Source: Marinomonas phaeophyticola
GTDB taxonomy: Bacteria; Pseudomonadota; Gammaproteobacteria; Pseudomonadales; Marinomonadaceae
DNA length: 64,000 nt
Direction: 5' to 3'
Assembly (NCBI RefSeq): GCF_026966905.1
Contig: NZ_JAPUBN010000011.1
Span: 310,001 to 374,000, forward strand
Of the stretch, positions 34,121 through 44,700 are shown piece after piece (the stretch's first letter is position 1; every line of letters begins with the position of its first letter). Made by a program: the position numbers and the translations under genes. The notes beneath the pieces are model-generated. The model was not told the origin of the DNA, searched no databases, and saw only the letters and a list, made by a program, of their open reading frames with translations.

Positions 34121-35194
34121 ATGGCGTTACCTTTACAGATTGAAACAGTGAGGCCATATCTTAATGGCCAATGGCTTCAAGTATTAGCGGTATTGGTGCC
34201 AGAACTTAATGCCGCCATTGCTAGAAAGGGCCGTCATGTGGCTTGTCCTGTTCATGGCGGTCGTGATGGCTTTAGGCTCTTCAAAGATGCTGAATATACC
34301 GGAGGTGGCGTTTGTAACACCTGCGGTATCTTTCATGATGGTTTTGAACTGTTGTCTTGGATTAATGGATGGAACTTTGCTCAGTCTATTGAAGCAATCT
34401 GCCAGGTTCTTGGTATTCAATCCGGACAAATACAAGCGCCTATTCGGCCAATACCGAGTAACGCAGTTGATTGGAGGGCTAGAAAGCAGGACGAGGACAA
34501 AGCGATTATCCATCGGTTGAATCAAACCTGGGGAGAAACGTTTTCTCTTGCAGATACTCGTGCGCAACCAGTTTGGAACTACATGCATCGTCGTGGCATT
34601 GTTACCCGGCTTCGTCCTGAATGGGATTCGGTGCTGAGGTTTCATCCAAACTTGCCTTACCATGATGAAGATGGCCTGTTTATCGATAGCTACCCAGCGC
34701 TGCTAGGTAAAATCGTTACTCAGCAAGGGCGTTCGGCCACGTTTCATCGGATCTACCTAAGTGAAGATGGATTCAAAGCGCCGGTTGAAAAGCCTAAAAA
34801 GATGATGCCGATACCAAGTGACAGAACAATCACTGGTGGTGCCATTCCTATAGGTGAGCCTGGTGAAGTACTAGGTGTTTCTGAAGGTATAGAAACGGCC
34901 CTAGCGGTAACCAGAGCAACGGGGCAAACATGTTGGTCGGTTGTGAATGCAACGCTACTGGCTAGGTTTGAACCACCAAGTAATGTGAAAATGCTGTACA
35001 TCTGGGCAGATCACGATCTCTCTGAGACCGGCCTGAATGCAGCGAATGAACTCAAGAAAAAAGCCTGGCAAAAAGGCATTCTAACACAAGTGTTGATCCC
35101 CCCGATACCAACGTCACTCGGCGTGAAAAGTTGGGATTGGAATGATGTGCTGAATGTTTACGGTGCCATGGGCTTTCCGAAAGTTCATATCTAA
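34121..35194 (+). CDS. Toprim/zinc-finger primase-like protein
   Basis: 357 residues. An N-terminal zinc finger (CPVHGG...CNTCG) comes first, and a Toprim domain follows (VSEGIETALAVTRATG, then WADHDLSETG), the layout of plasmid and phage primases such as DUF7146/Toprim_3 proteins. It would prime DNA synthesis after transfer. A strong terminator follows 5 bases after the stop, closing the module. Confidence 0.8.
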   Translation: MALPLQIETVRPYLNGQWLQVLAVLVPELNAAIARKGRHVACPVHGGRDGFRLFKDAEYTGGGVCNTCGIFHDGFELLSWINGWNFAQSIEAICQVLGIQSGQIQAPIRPIPSNAVDWRARKQDEDKAIIHRLNQTWGETFSLADTRAQPVWNYMHRRGIVTRLRPEWDSVLRFHPNLPYHDEDGLFIDSYPALLGKIVTQQGRSATFHRIYLSEDGFKAPVEKPKKMMPIPSDRTITGGAIPIGEPGEVLGVSEGIETALAVTRATGQTCWSVVNATLLARFEPPSNVKMLYIWADHDLSETGLNAANELKKKAWQKGILTQVLIPPIPTSLGVKSWDWNDVLNVYGAMGFPKVHI

Positions 35195-35198
35195 TCTA

Positions 35199-35220
35199 AG
35201 GGGCTTCGGCCCCTTTTTTT
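35199..35220 (+). terminator. Intrinsic terminator after the primase gene
   Basis: AGGGGC (35199-35204), loop TTCG, GCCCCT (35209-35214), then a run of seven T. Confidence 0.9.
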
Positions 35221-35283
35221 GCGCCTTGCATATTTGAAAAAACATGGAAAATGAAAAATAGATAACCAATAGGAGAAACAAAC

Positions 35284-36036
35284 ATGATGGTATTAACCCT
35301 GTTAACAAAGCAGATTGATGGTGAGTTTACGGTTTACTGGAAGACCGGACTTCGAAGAGGTGGTGAGCTAAAGGTCGATTTAGGTGAGCAATACGACAAG
35401 CTACCTGAGCAGCAAAAGCCAATTGCAGCTGAGCTTTATGCTATTCATCACCTACTGTCAGTGAAAGAGGTGATGGGGAGTAACCGAAGCGGTAATGGGC
35501 TTCAAATCGGGGTCAGTAAAGGAGCTATCAAAAAGTTACAGAAACAACGCTCAACTCAGCATTCACTTTACATCTTGACTAGGTTCTTGCTCACCCGTTA
35601 CCAAGAAGCACAGATATCGGTAGAGAAGCGGGACGATTGGCTCTCACATTCCTTCGAAGAATACAGCGTCGATAATGCTACAGTGAGAGAAATCGATGAG
35701 GTCATCAACGTTCCGAACATTGGACCTGTCGTGGTGACTCGTCATGCACTGGAACGGTTTGTGGAACGGCTTTCAGACGGTGCACCTAAGCATCCTTGGA
35801 AGGCTTTGACTTCAAGGTTATTTAGCTCATCATTGACAAAAGCAATTTTGCCTGAAAAGGTAGCTCTTCATAAGAACCAAAAATATAGTAACAAAGCTGA
35901 TATTTGGCGGCACAGTAACAGTGATTTGCATTTTGTGGTCGTTCCGTCAGGAGCAATGAAGACTTTGGTTACTGTTTTCAGGCTAAATGAGTCTCTCACA
36001 AAAGCGCAAAATGAATTCAAGATGTGTGTCCGATAA
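35284..36036 (+). CDS. Hypothetical protein upstream of mcrBC
   Basis: 250 residues with no signal peptide or membrane span. The N-terminal half has a mixed alpha/beta look (AELYAIHHLLSVKEVMG, LQIGVSKGAIKKL). The C-terminal half holds RHALERFVERLSDGAP, a sequence type seen in small plasmid and phage proteins of unknown role. I cannot say whether it is ICE backbone or cargo. It is separated from mcrB by 19 bases, so cotranscription is likely. Confidence 0.55.
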   Translation: MMVLTLLTKQIDGEFTVYWKTGLRRGGELKVDLGEQYDKLPEQQKPIAAELYAIHHLLSVKEVMGSNRSGNGLQIGVSKGAIKKLQKQRSTQHSLYILTRFLLTRYQEAQISVEKRDDWLSHSFEEYSVDNATVREIDEVINVPNIGPVVVTRHALERFVERLSDGAPKHPWKALTSRLFSSSLTKAILPEKVALHKNQKYSNKADIWRHSNSDLHFVVVPSGAMKTLVTVFRLNESLTKAQNEFKMCVR

Positions 36037-36055
36037 TCCAGTAACAAGGGAATAA

Positions 36056-37699
36056 ATGAAAAGTAGACTGAAAAACCTATATAAATATCTTATTGAGAAC
36101 AGGAAGCATGAAGTCAATGGATGGCACAAAGCCTATCGTGACTTTTACAGTCAGGTCGCTCAAATCCGTGAGCGAATCACATCTGGAGAAGGCTTGTCTC
36201 AAAATGATGAAGCCTTTCTGAAGCAGTTAATCTATGAGAAGAGCAACGGTATCGCTTCTCGCGGACAGTCAGTGTTGAGCAATGACAACTTCCAGTCATT
36301 CATTAAAAACAAGAATTTCATATCCGCATTAGAAAAATTTATATTGATTCCAAACAGTGAAAACTTCACGATTTTTTCTGATTCGTGGTCTAACCAAGGT
36401 AAATCCAACAACCCTGTTCTCGTTAATCGAGTGGCAGCAGCTTGTACGCTCGAAGTCTCCACAACGGTTGATTCCGGTAAATTTAATCAGGTTTTTAGTT
36501 GGCTTATACGCGAAGGAATAATTCCAGCATACCCAGCAGAAGAAAATCAAAGTTGGTTTGCTAAAAACATTTTTCTATTAAAGAGCATCAAAAGCGAGTT
36601 TGATAATGAGCTTCGGGAAGGTAAAACTGATGAGTTTTATCTTAGTCAGTTTGTTTGGGTGCTTTACGAGAATTTGTCAAACCCATTCAGTTTAAAGAAG
36701 CAGATTGTTAAATACGGTGCGCCGGGGACAGGGAAAACTTATCAAGCTCGCCTGCAAACTTCGCTCTTGTTTGACATCTGGAAAGAGGAATTTGCTCCCT
36801 ACAGCCGTCTCACACATGCAAGTCAGATTGAGTTGGTTCAATTTCATCCTTCTTTCAGTTATGAAGACTTTATGGAAGGGCTACGTCCTGTTTTGGACAG
36901 TGATGGGAACTCTCAATTAACGTTGCAAAATGGTGTTTTTAAAGAGTTTTGCCGAAGCGCTGGTAAGTGGGAAATCGATGTATATGGGCTTGGACTTGCT
37001 CAGAAGTGGGAGTCTCTTACTATCAAGGAACTTCTCCCGTTTAGAGAAAAGTTATCAGGCGAGCATTGGCAGGATATTTTCGAAATATCAGATATATCCA
37101 AGCTTGTATCGGAAGCAGTACCACCATTTTTCTTTATAATTGATGAGGTAAACCGAGCTGAGTTGTCTCGCGTTTTTGGTGAGTTAATGTACTGTCTGGA
37201 ATACCGAGGCACTAGAGGTTGCGTTAAAACCCAATATTCCAATCTGAACAATGAACATACTGGTATGCTTAAGGACGCACAAGGGTATTTGTTCTTCATT
37301 CCAACAAACATCTATCTTATTGGAACGATGAACACGATAGACAGAAGTGTCGAAAGTTTTGACTTCGCTTTGCGTCGAAGATTCCGTTGGGAAGAAGTGG
37401 TGCCTGATATGGCGCTATTGAAATACCATTTGAACCAATTTTGCAAAGCTTGGCTGCCCTTGGTGGATAACCTTGAACGCTTGAATGAATTGATAGCTAA
37501 AGAACCTTTGCTTGGTAATGATTACCAAATTGGTCATGCCTATTTGATGGACTTGAAGTATGCAACCAGCCTTACAGTTTCGGAGGTACGAGAGCGTGTA
37601 TGGGATGATTGTATTCGTCCGTTATTACAGGAGTATCTTCGTGGAACAGGTAAGGAGACTGAACTGATTAGCTCCTTCGGAAAGGCATTTGGGGTTTAA
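36056..37699 (+). CDS. mcrB: McrB-like GTPase, type IV restriction
   Basis: 547 residues. The N-terminal 220 residues would be the DNA-recognition part. The AAA+ GTPase has Walker A GAPGTGKT (residues 221-228), Walker B FFFIIDEVNRAELSR, and MNTIDRS (residues 425-431), the McrB signature for GTP. The RRRF arginine stretch follows. McrB recognises modified DNA and moves to activate McrC cleavage. AAGGGA is 6 bases from the ATG. The gene ends 3 bases before mcrC. Confidence 0.9.
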   Translation: MKSRLKNLYKYLIENRKHEVNGWHKAYRDFYSQVAQIRERITSGEGLSQNDEAFLKQLIYEKSNGIASRGQSVLSNDNFQSFIKNKNFISALEKFILIPNSENFTIFSDSWSNQGKSNNPVLVNRVAAACTLEVSTTVDSGKFNQVFSWLIREGIIPAYPAEENQSWFAKNIFLLKSIKSEFDNELREGKTDEFYLSQFVWVLYENLSNPFSLKKQIVKYGAPGTGKTYQARLQTSLLFDIWKEEFAPYSRLTHASQIELVQFHPSFSYEDFMEGLRPVLDSDGNSQLTLQNGVFKEFCRSAGKWEIDVYGLGLAQKWESLTIKELLPFREKLSGEHWQDIFEISDISKLVSEAVPPFFFIIDEVNRAELSRVFGELMYCLEYRGTRGCVKTQYSNLNNEHTGMLKDAQGYLFFIPTNIYLIGTMNTIDRSVESFDFALRRRFRWEEVVPDMALLKYHLNQFCKAWLPLVDNLERLNELIAKEPLLGNDYQIGHAYLMDLKYATSLTVSEVRERVWDDCIRPLLQEYLRGTGKETELISSFGKAFGV

Positions 37700-37702
37700 A
37701 CT

Positions 37703-39130
37703 GTGTGGCTTTTCGATATCATTAAGAACGGCACACTGGTCGATAACCAGTCCTATTTTGTCAGCGAAGGCATTTTGACAAATAGACGTTTAGGAAAGTC
37801 GATAACCCTTAGTGCCAAATCAAAAGGACAATGGACCTATCCTCATAACGACGAGTCTGCAATTTGGCACTTTTTGAATTCGGTATCTCGTGATGTCGAA
37901 AAAACGCTGAATGATAATATTTCCGATGCTTTAATACTCTTCAATGATGAAGATTACGAACACAATACAGATGGCGGTTTCATCGGTGTCTCTGGTACGG
38001 ATGCCAGAAATTTTAATCTCGACACGGGCAATCTAATCGGATTTGTTAAGCGAGGAGATTACTCTCTGAAGATCAGCTCACGTTTTGGTGATGCTTTCCT
38101 TCAATACATCATTGCAGATGCCGATGGATTTCTCGAATTAGAAAACATTGGAGGAGAAAGTCACGCAGACGGTTACGAGTGGCTTTTAGCATATCTATGG
38201 AACATTAAGTTTAAGAGAGCATACCGCCTGGGCTTGCCAAAGACTTATATTACAAGAAATGATCGTATTTCCCGCGTAAGGGGAACTATAAATGCTACAG
38301 ATTATTTCCAGAATAAATCATCTGGAAAATATTTATGCTCGTACCGAGAGCACAGCTACGACAGCCCTGCAACTTCACTTTTTATAAAAGCTTATGAAGC
38401 AGTCGCACATTACTCATTTTGTCACCAAACACGAAATATCTATAGTGCATTTCTGACTGCCAATCAGGGGATTAAAAGGTCACAGCAAGAAATTTTGAGG
38501 ACTTCTCATTTCACCAACCCTTTCTACAATGATTATAACGTGCTCATTGACTTATCTAAGCAAGTCATTGACCGGAAGGGCTCTGATTTTGATTCGCAGC
38601 AGGATTCGAGTGCTTTCTTTTTCGATATTTCGATGTTGTTTGAATATTTCATTCGTAAGCTCATCAAGCGAGATGGGCTACGCCTGCTAGGTAAGTTCGA
38701 GCAACGTCAGCAAATAGCATCTGGTGCTCTCAGTGGTTATATGAGAAAACTTGAACCTGATCTTGTTATAGAAATCGATGAGAGTTTATTCGTATTTGAT
38801 GTGAAGTATAAAGCATTTGATTCACAATTTGGGGTGAAGCGTGAAGATCTTTTTCAGCTACATACTTACATAGGGCAGTATGGAAATGTTGCCGCAATCA
38901 AGGGATGTGGATTTATTTACCCTATATCAGAAGAACGATGGGCTTCACTTAACCTTGAAAAAACACAGGGTGTGATTTCAGATATTATTCACCAGCAAGG
39001 ACAAGAGATACCGTTCCATGTGCTTTTTCTAAAAATCCCTGAAGATACGTATATTGATTTTAATAGGAAAATGAAAGAGCAGTGCAGCATTTTTATTAAT
39101 GCCCTTTATTCTAAGGTTTTTAATCGGTGA
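37703..39130 (+). CDS. mcrC: McrC-like nuclease, type IV restriction
   Basis: 475 residues. The C-terminal PD-(D/E)xK site is visible: EPDLVIEID (D353) and FDVKYK (D366, K368). The start is GTG with a weak GGGG upstream, which suits coupling to mcrB. Together they would restrict modified incoming DNA. The pair lies in the variable site before traF, so it is cargo. Confidence 0.9.
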   Translation: MWLFDIIKNGTLVDNQSYFVSEGILTNRRLGKSITLSAKSKGQWTYPHNDESAIWHFLNSVSRDVEKTLNDNISDALILFNDEDYEHNTDGGFIGVSGTDARNFNLDTGNLIGFVKRGDYSLKISSRFGDAFLQYIIADADGFLELENIGGESHADGYEWLLAYLWNIKFKRAYRLGLPKTYITRNDRISRVRGTINATDYFQNKSSGKYLCSYREHSYDSPATSLFIKAYEAVAHYSFCHQTRNIYSAFLTANQGIKRSQQEILRTSHFTNPFYNDYNVLIDLSKQVIDRKGSDFDSQQDSSAFFFDISMLFEYFIRKLIKRDGLRLLGKFEQRQQIASGALSGYMRKLEPDLVIEIDESLFVFDVKYKAFDSQFGVKREDLFQLHTYIGQYGNVAAIKGCGFIYPISEERWASLNLEKTQGVISDIIHQQGQEIPFHVLFLKIPEDTYIDFNRKMKEQCSIFINALYSKVFNR

Positions 39131-39370
39131 CGTTTTTTTGTGGAGAAAGGCCATTGTTCAACGAAATGTCATTTTTTTGAAGTCGAGATTGTTTATTGAG
39201 TTGGGTATCATTTTTATATCATAGGCATTATCGAGATAGTGACAAGTCAGCTGAGTTGGGTTGACAGTTCCCTATAGTCAGAAACACACACAATTCCTTC
39301 ATCTATCTGGCCAATGGCACTGGCGGGGATCTTTAGCATGTTAGCTCTGTGAAATTTTCTGGAGCTGACA
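39131..39370. other. Intergenic region between mcrC and traF
   Basis: 240 bases with no gene visible. It should hold the traFHG promoter, probably a SetCD target by analogy with other elements of the family. I could not identify a convincing box. Confidence 0.4.
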
Positions 39371-40315
39371 ATGAGAACCCCTTTGTTACCTTGGTTCATC
39401 CTATGGGTGACCATCCCAATCATTATTTTCTTTCTATTCATCTTGCCCGCCCATGCTAGTGATGGGCAATTCTATCAGCGTGGTCAGGAAGGCTGGTTTT
39501 GGTATCAGGTCATTCCTGAGCCAGCGGAGGCTGAAGAGCTTATTAAGCCGGAATCTGGTGCGGCAGAGTCGATTCAGAGCGAGCTGAAGCCCTTCAGTGC
39601 TGCCTGGTTTCGTGAGCACATGCAGTCGTTCATGGACAAGGCAATTGATGAGCCGACCACTGAGAACGTCAGAGCCTATCTGTATCTCCAGCGCGTTATG
39701 ATGGATAAGGGCTCACTATTTGCTGATGTTAGCCAGCAGGTGGTTATGGGCGATCCTGTTTTGGATGAAATCAGTCGCAGACCCTTGGCGACCTATGCTG
39801 CTAATCGGATGGATCGAGAAGCTGGCACTCAACGGGATGTTGCTTTAGGTGAGGTAGCAAAACGAGCTGGCTTGTTCTTTTTCTATCGTTCAGATTGCCC
39901 TTATTGCCATGCTCAAGCGCCTATCATCGAATCTATGGCCTTGAACTATGGGTTTGAGGTGTTTGCTATTGCTGTCGATGGCTTGCCTTTACCCGGTGGA
40001 GAGTTTCCCAATTACAAAGTCGATTCAGGACAAGCACAATCCTTGTCCGTTACGACTGTCCCTGCCGTGTTTTTAGTTGATCCGCCTAATCTCATCACTC
40101 CCATTGGCCAAGGCGCAATGAGCCTTGATGAGCTCAATAATCGAATCATTCTTGCAGCCCATCAAGCCGGTTGGATTGACGATCAAACTTACTATGCCAC
40201 CAGACCTGTTCAACCCGGCGTGTCACTCGCGATGTCAGCCCAAGAGCTTAACGAAAAGATATTACAGGACCCTGAGTTCCTTGTTCGCTATCTGCGTGCA
40301 CAAGGAGGGTTATAA
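39371..40315 (+). CDS. traF: TraF, thioredoxin-like pilus assembly protein
   Basis: 314 residues with a signal peptide ending near AHAS (residue 29). A thioredoxin-like domain has CPYC (SDCPYCHAQAP). F TraF lacks the redox motif, whereas ICE and R27-type TraF proteins may keep it. It acts in the periplasm in pilus extension and mating-pair formation. GGAG is 6 bases from the ATG; traH follows after 2 bases. Confidence 0.9.
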   Translation: MRTPLLPWFILWVTIPIIIFFLFILPAHASDGQFYQRGQEGWFWYQVIPEPAEAEELIKPESGAAESIQSELKPFSAAWFREHMQSFMDKAIDEPTTENVRAYLYLQRVMMDKGSLFADVSQQVVMGDPVLDEISRRPLATYAANRMDREAGTQRDVALGEVAKRAGLFFFYRSDCPYCHAQAPIIESMALNYGFEVFAIAVDGLPLPGGEFPNYKVDSGQAQSLSVTTVPAVFLVDPPNLITPIGQGAMSLDELNNRIILAAHQAGWIDDQTYYATRPVQPGVSLAMSAQELNEKILQDPEFLVRYLRAQGGL

Positions 40316-40317
40316 CA

Positions 40318-41706
40318 ATGAAAAAAGTATTCCGAGTATCGCTAATCGCCTGTGCGATTGGTTTTTCATCTATGAGCCAAGCAAGCTTGCAACAGGAGAT
40401 GAACCAGTTGTTTGGTTCAATGACCAACACTACTGCGCCTGGCGTATTCGAGAGTCAGCGGCGTGGCGTTATATCTGGAGGAAGTGTTGTTGTCCGTAAC
40501 AGAATCATGAACGAGAACCTCGTCTCTATGGTGCCTCCGTCATTCCAAGCCGGTTGTGGCGGCATTGATATGTTCGCTGGAAGTTTGTCATTTGTTAATG
40601 CAGATCAGTTTGTTCAATTACTCCGTTCTGTTGCTGCAAACGCCAAGGGATACGCATTCCAATTAGCGCTCAGTGCTATGTGTGAGAAATGCTCTCAGCA
40701 CATGGAGACACTGCAAAAGAAAATCCAGCAGTTGAACGAGTATTTCGGCAATTCCTGTCAAATGGCTCAGGGAGTCGTGAACGATACCCTGGCTGCTTTT
40801 GGTAAAAAGGGGCAAACAGAAGCCAGCATGTTGAGCTCACTTAAAGGGGCTGGAGACGTTTTTACCAGTTGGAGTGAATCCAATGGTAAGAACCCATATG
40901 AGAACGCTTCGAGTGTCGCGGCATCTGATGTGAACAAAACGATTAAAGGTAATTTGGTTTGGCGAGCATTGAAACGTCACTCGGCATCAAGCTGGTTTGC
41001 ATCGGGGGATGACCGTTTTCTTGAAGCGGTTATGTCGGTGACTGGTTCGATCATTGTTGGTGATCTTGCTAATGCCGCTGATGGCCAAGGTAAAGCCCCA
41101 AAACTGACCAGGCTGAATGGCAATAAAGTGACTATTGAGAATCTAATTCATGGCGGTAACGTCGCTATGTACCGATGTGACACAGTGACGCAAGACGGTT
41201 GTCTGAACCCAACAATCACTAACGTGACTCTTACCGGGTTATCAACTCAGGTAGAAAATTTACTTCTTGGTACAGGTTCTAGTAACGGCATTATTTTTAA
41301 GTTTGCTCGAAATACAGGGGCTGCTAGCACCACCGAAAAGGCTTTTATGACCTCGGCTCCTGCCAGCATTGGGGGCATGATTCGAACTCTTTCTGCATTA
41401 AATGAAGGGGCCGCTAGGTCGTTTGCTTCACGAGCGGCTCCATTTATTGCTGTTGAGATGGCCCGAGCATTGGTTGAAGACATGCTCAACGCAGCTAGAA
41501 GCACATCGGGTGTGGAAGATCATGCCTATGCGAAGTTGTTAACGGAAGATCTTGAACGTGCACGTCGCCAAATCAATGAGGAGTACGCCGCGTTGCAGCG
41601 AAGATACGGCTCAGAGCAAGAATTGCTGGCGCACTTTAACCAAGTGATTCAGACCATTCGCAAGCAGCGTTATTACACCGTTAAATCTACGGCGTTGGGG
41701 GAATAG
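40318..41706 (+). CDS. traH: TraH pilus assembly protein
   Basis: 462 residues with a signal peptide (to about QAS, residue 22) and the conserved early region GVFESQRRGVISGGSVVVRN, then paired cysteines (MCEKCSQHME). TraH is a periplasmic and outer-membrane component of F-type pilus assembly. AGGAGGG stands about 9 bases before the ATG. Confidence 0.9.
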   Translation: MKKVFRVSLIACAIGFSSMSQASLQQEMNQLFGSMTNTTAPGVFESQRRGVISGGSVVVRNRIMNENLVSMVPPSFQAGCGGIDMFAGSLSFVNADQFVQLLRSVAANAKGYAFQLALSAMCEKCSQHMETLQKKIQQLNEYFGNSCQMAQGVVNDTLAAFGKKGQTEASMLSSLKGAGDVFTSWSESNGKNPYENASSVAASDVNKTIKGNLVWRALKRHSASSWFASGDDRFLEAVMSVTGSIIVGDLANAADGQGKAPKLTRLNGNKVTIENLIHGGNVAMYRCDTVTQDGCLNPTITNVTLTGLSTQVENLLLGTGSSNGIIFKFARNTGAASTTEKAFMTSAPASIGGMIRTLSALNEGAARSFASRAAPFIAVEMARALVEDMLNAARSTSGVEDHAYAKLLTEDLERARRQINEEYAALQRRYGSEQELLAHFNQVIQTIRKQRYYTVKSTALGE

Positions 41707-41709
41707 GTC

Positions 41710-44700
41710 ATGTGGGAGATCTATTCCATCGGGGATTCGGCTTTTTTAGAGCAGGTCCTGAACGCTGTCGCAATGATCACTGGTACAGGCGACTTTACTT
41801 CAATGGTTCGGATTGGCTTGCTCATTGGGGTATTGATGGTCTCTGTTCAGGCCTTAATGCAAGGTGGTCGTGGGATTAACTTTCAACACGTTTTAGTCTC
41901 ATGGCTAGTCTTTGCAACCATGTTTGGGCCCAGTACCCGCGTGAGCATTGAGGATGCGTACACGGGACAAGTTCGAGTGGTTGATAATGTGCCCATCGGT
42001 GTTGCTGCCGCAGGCAGTACGATTTCGACTGTTGGCTTTCAAATCACGCGATTGTTTGAAACGGCGTTCTCAACTCCCGCCATGACGGAATACGGCTTTG
42101 CATCCAGTTTACAGTCACTGATTAAAGTGAGAAAACAGGTGATGGATCGCTCTGGGTTGGGTGATGCAAATCGTGTCGCCGGTTCGGACATCGAGCAATC
42201 GTGGTTTAACTACATCAAAGAGTGTACCTTGATTGGTATCGACATCGGCCAAAAGAACCTAGATCAGGTGCTGAGTGATCCTAACCCAATGACTGCGATT
42301 AGGTTTGATTCGCGTATTTATGGCACACGCATCATGCTCAGTGGTAGCAGTAGCGATTTGGACTGCACCGATGCCTATAGCCAGCTGAAACTCATAACAG
42401 AATCAACCTTCATTCCAAGGCTTAAACAGGTTCTATCAGCCTCATTGGGGGCTTCGTCAGCCACTGACACTGATGACGTGATCCGAAATGCACTGAATAA
42501 CCTTGGTTTGGCTTCGGTTAACACCCAAGAGTACATGACCGCGTCGGTGCTTTTGCCTATTTATGAGCAAAGCGTGACGGGCAAGTATATGGATGATCAA
42601 GCTTTCACCGCAGCCGTTATGGTTAACCAAGCGATTGAGCAGCGCAATACACAATGGGCGGCGGAGCAGACCCTGTTCCAAAGTATCGTTCGTCCGATGA
42701 TGACGTTTTTTGAGGGCTTCATTTACGCCATCACCCCATTGATGGCCTTTGTGATTGCCCTTGGCCAAATCGGGATGCGAATGGCCGGGAAGTACTTGTT
42801 AATCCTGCTTTGGATTCAACTTTGGATGCCTGTCATGGCCATCATTAACCTGTATATTCATTTAACCGTTGCAGGGAAAATGTCGGCGCTTGATGCCTTT
42901 GCAGGTACAGAAGTGCCATCTTTTGCTGGGATGATGCAGATGGATTCAGTGCTGCAAACCTGGATAGCTACTGGCGGCATGTTGGCGTCGAGTGTTCCGG
43001 CGATTTCGCTCATGCTCGTGTATGGCTCAGCAATAACCGCTACCCACTTGGCTGGACGTCTTCAAAACGGTGATGCCATTGATGAAAAGCTGGCAAGTCC
43101 AGATGTCGCGAAAAATGCCCCGGTAATGCAATCACAGTCAATGTTCCAGAATTCAGCTCTTACGGGTTCTGCTATGACCGGTGCGTCAAACCTACTAAGC
43201 AGTTTCTCTGTCGGTAACGCAGTGGGTTCAATGGTCGGCTCTGCAAAAGAATCCATGACTCAGGCAACCCAAGCCTTTAGTCGTCAGGTTGGCAATACCA
43301 TGAGTCGAACTTTTGGTGAAAAGCTAAGTTACGACAACCTGTCTTCGGTTGGACGTCAGATCGGTTCTTCTAATTCCGCATCTAGTGCCGTTGTTAATCA
43401 GGTCACTGATGACCTTCAAACACGGTATGGTTTCGGAGACGATAAAAAAGATGCTGTACGTGGCTTGGTATCGGGCGTGTTATCTGGCGGACTAAGGGTT
43501 GGTGGCGATGGAACCATTACTAATCCCGGTGAGAAAGAAGTTGCCGATAAGGGTTTTCTTGGGAGGCTTCTTGGAACGGGAGGCAATGATTCTCCACAAG
43601 GTAATTTGCCTGGAGTTGATAAGCCAGATTCATCTCGTGTACCAAAACTATCAAGGGTACGAGCTGGGCTGGATTTAGGCGGTAACTTTAGTGGCCAAGT
43701 TGAGTCGTCAGAAGGCAGTTCTCGGTCTACGACCGCAAATACGCTCACTGGGGAGATGCAAAGCTTGGCATCGAGTGATTCACGACGTGCTGAGTATCGC
43801 GATGCGATGGTTAAGGACCTTTCAGATTCAAGACGCTCTGGCGTTGAGATGTCGTTGTCTAATCAAGACTATCAGTCACTTCAGAGTTCAGCACAAGACG
43901 TTGTCACGGCATCAAACCGCTTTAGTGAGCTTGATCAGGCCAGCTACAGTCTATCAGGACAAAGAAACACGGATGGTGCGACGTTAACTCGATTAGCAGC
44001 GGATAACCCTGAAGTAATGGATTATTTAGGTCTCTATATGAACCAGCATGTTGAAGCCGGTAACCGACTACGTGAAAACCTACCAATGTATCAGCGCTTG
44101 CTACCTGATGATAATCAGGCGTATGTGGCCGCAGCTATGGAGTCTTTAACCTATAGCAACTCTTCAACGCCCGCTGAACGCGACAATGATTATCAAGCAG
44201 CAATGGCTGTTATGGCCATGGCTACCGGAGCCGATTTACGCTCGATACAGCCACGCTCTAATGAAGGCTTGTCATCAACGGCACCTACTTTTGGTGGTAT
44301 TCAAAGCCAAGTCGAATCGGGTGTACTGGGAGGTTATGAGGATGCTGCAACAGTCCAAACGCAGTTCAATTCGGCTCAATCCGCTTACCAAACCAATCTT
44401 TCTGGTGTAGATGGACAGCTGAATGCGCATCAGCAACAAGCCCAGCAGGCCGTAGCTTCTGACACAAGTACCTATCAATCTGGACTAAACAGTGAAGCTG
44501 GCTCTCAGTGGCGATCTCGCATTATGGCTGATGATAGCGGAGTCTCTGGTGCTGAAATGTTCTTCAACAGCGCCAGTGCTATCGGTGATTTCAGTGGCAA
44601 GCATACTGATGCAGCACTGCATACCTTGAATCATTTTGGCGAAGACTATGAGAGTTACAAGGAGCAAGCCCTTGCAGAACCTGGCTCACGAGGTTTCTTG

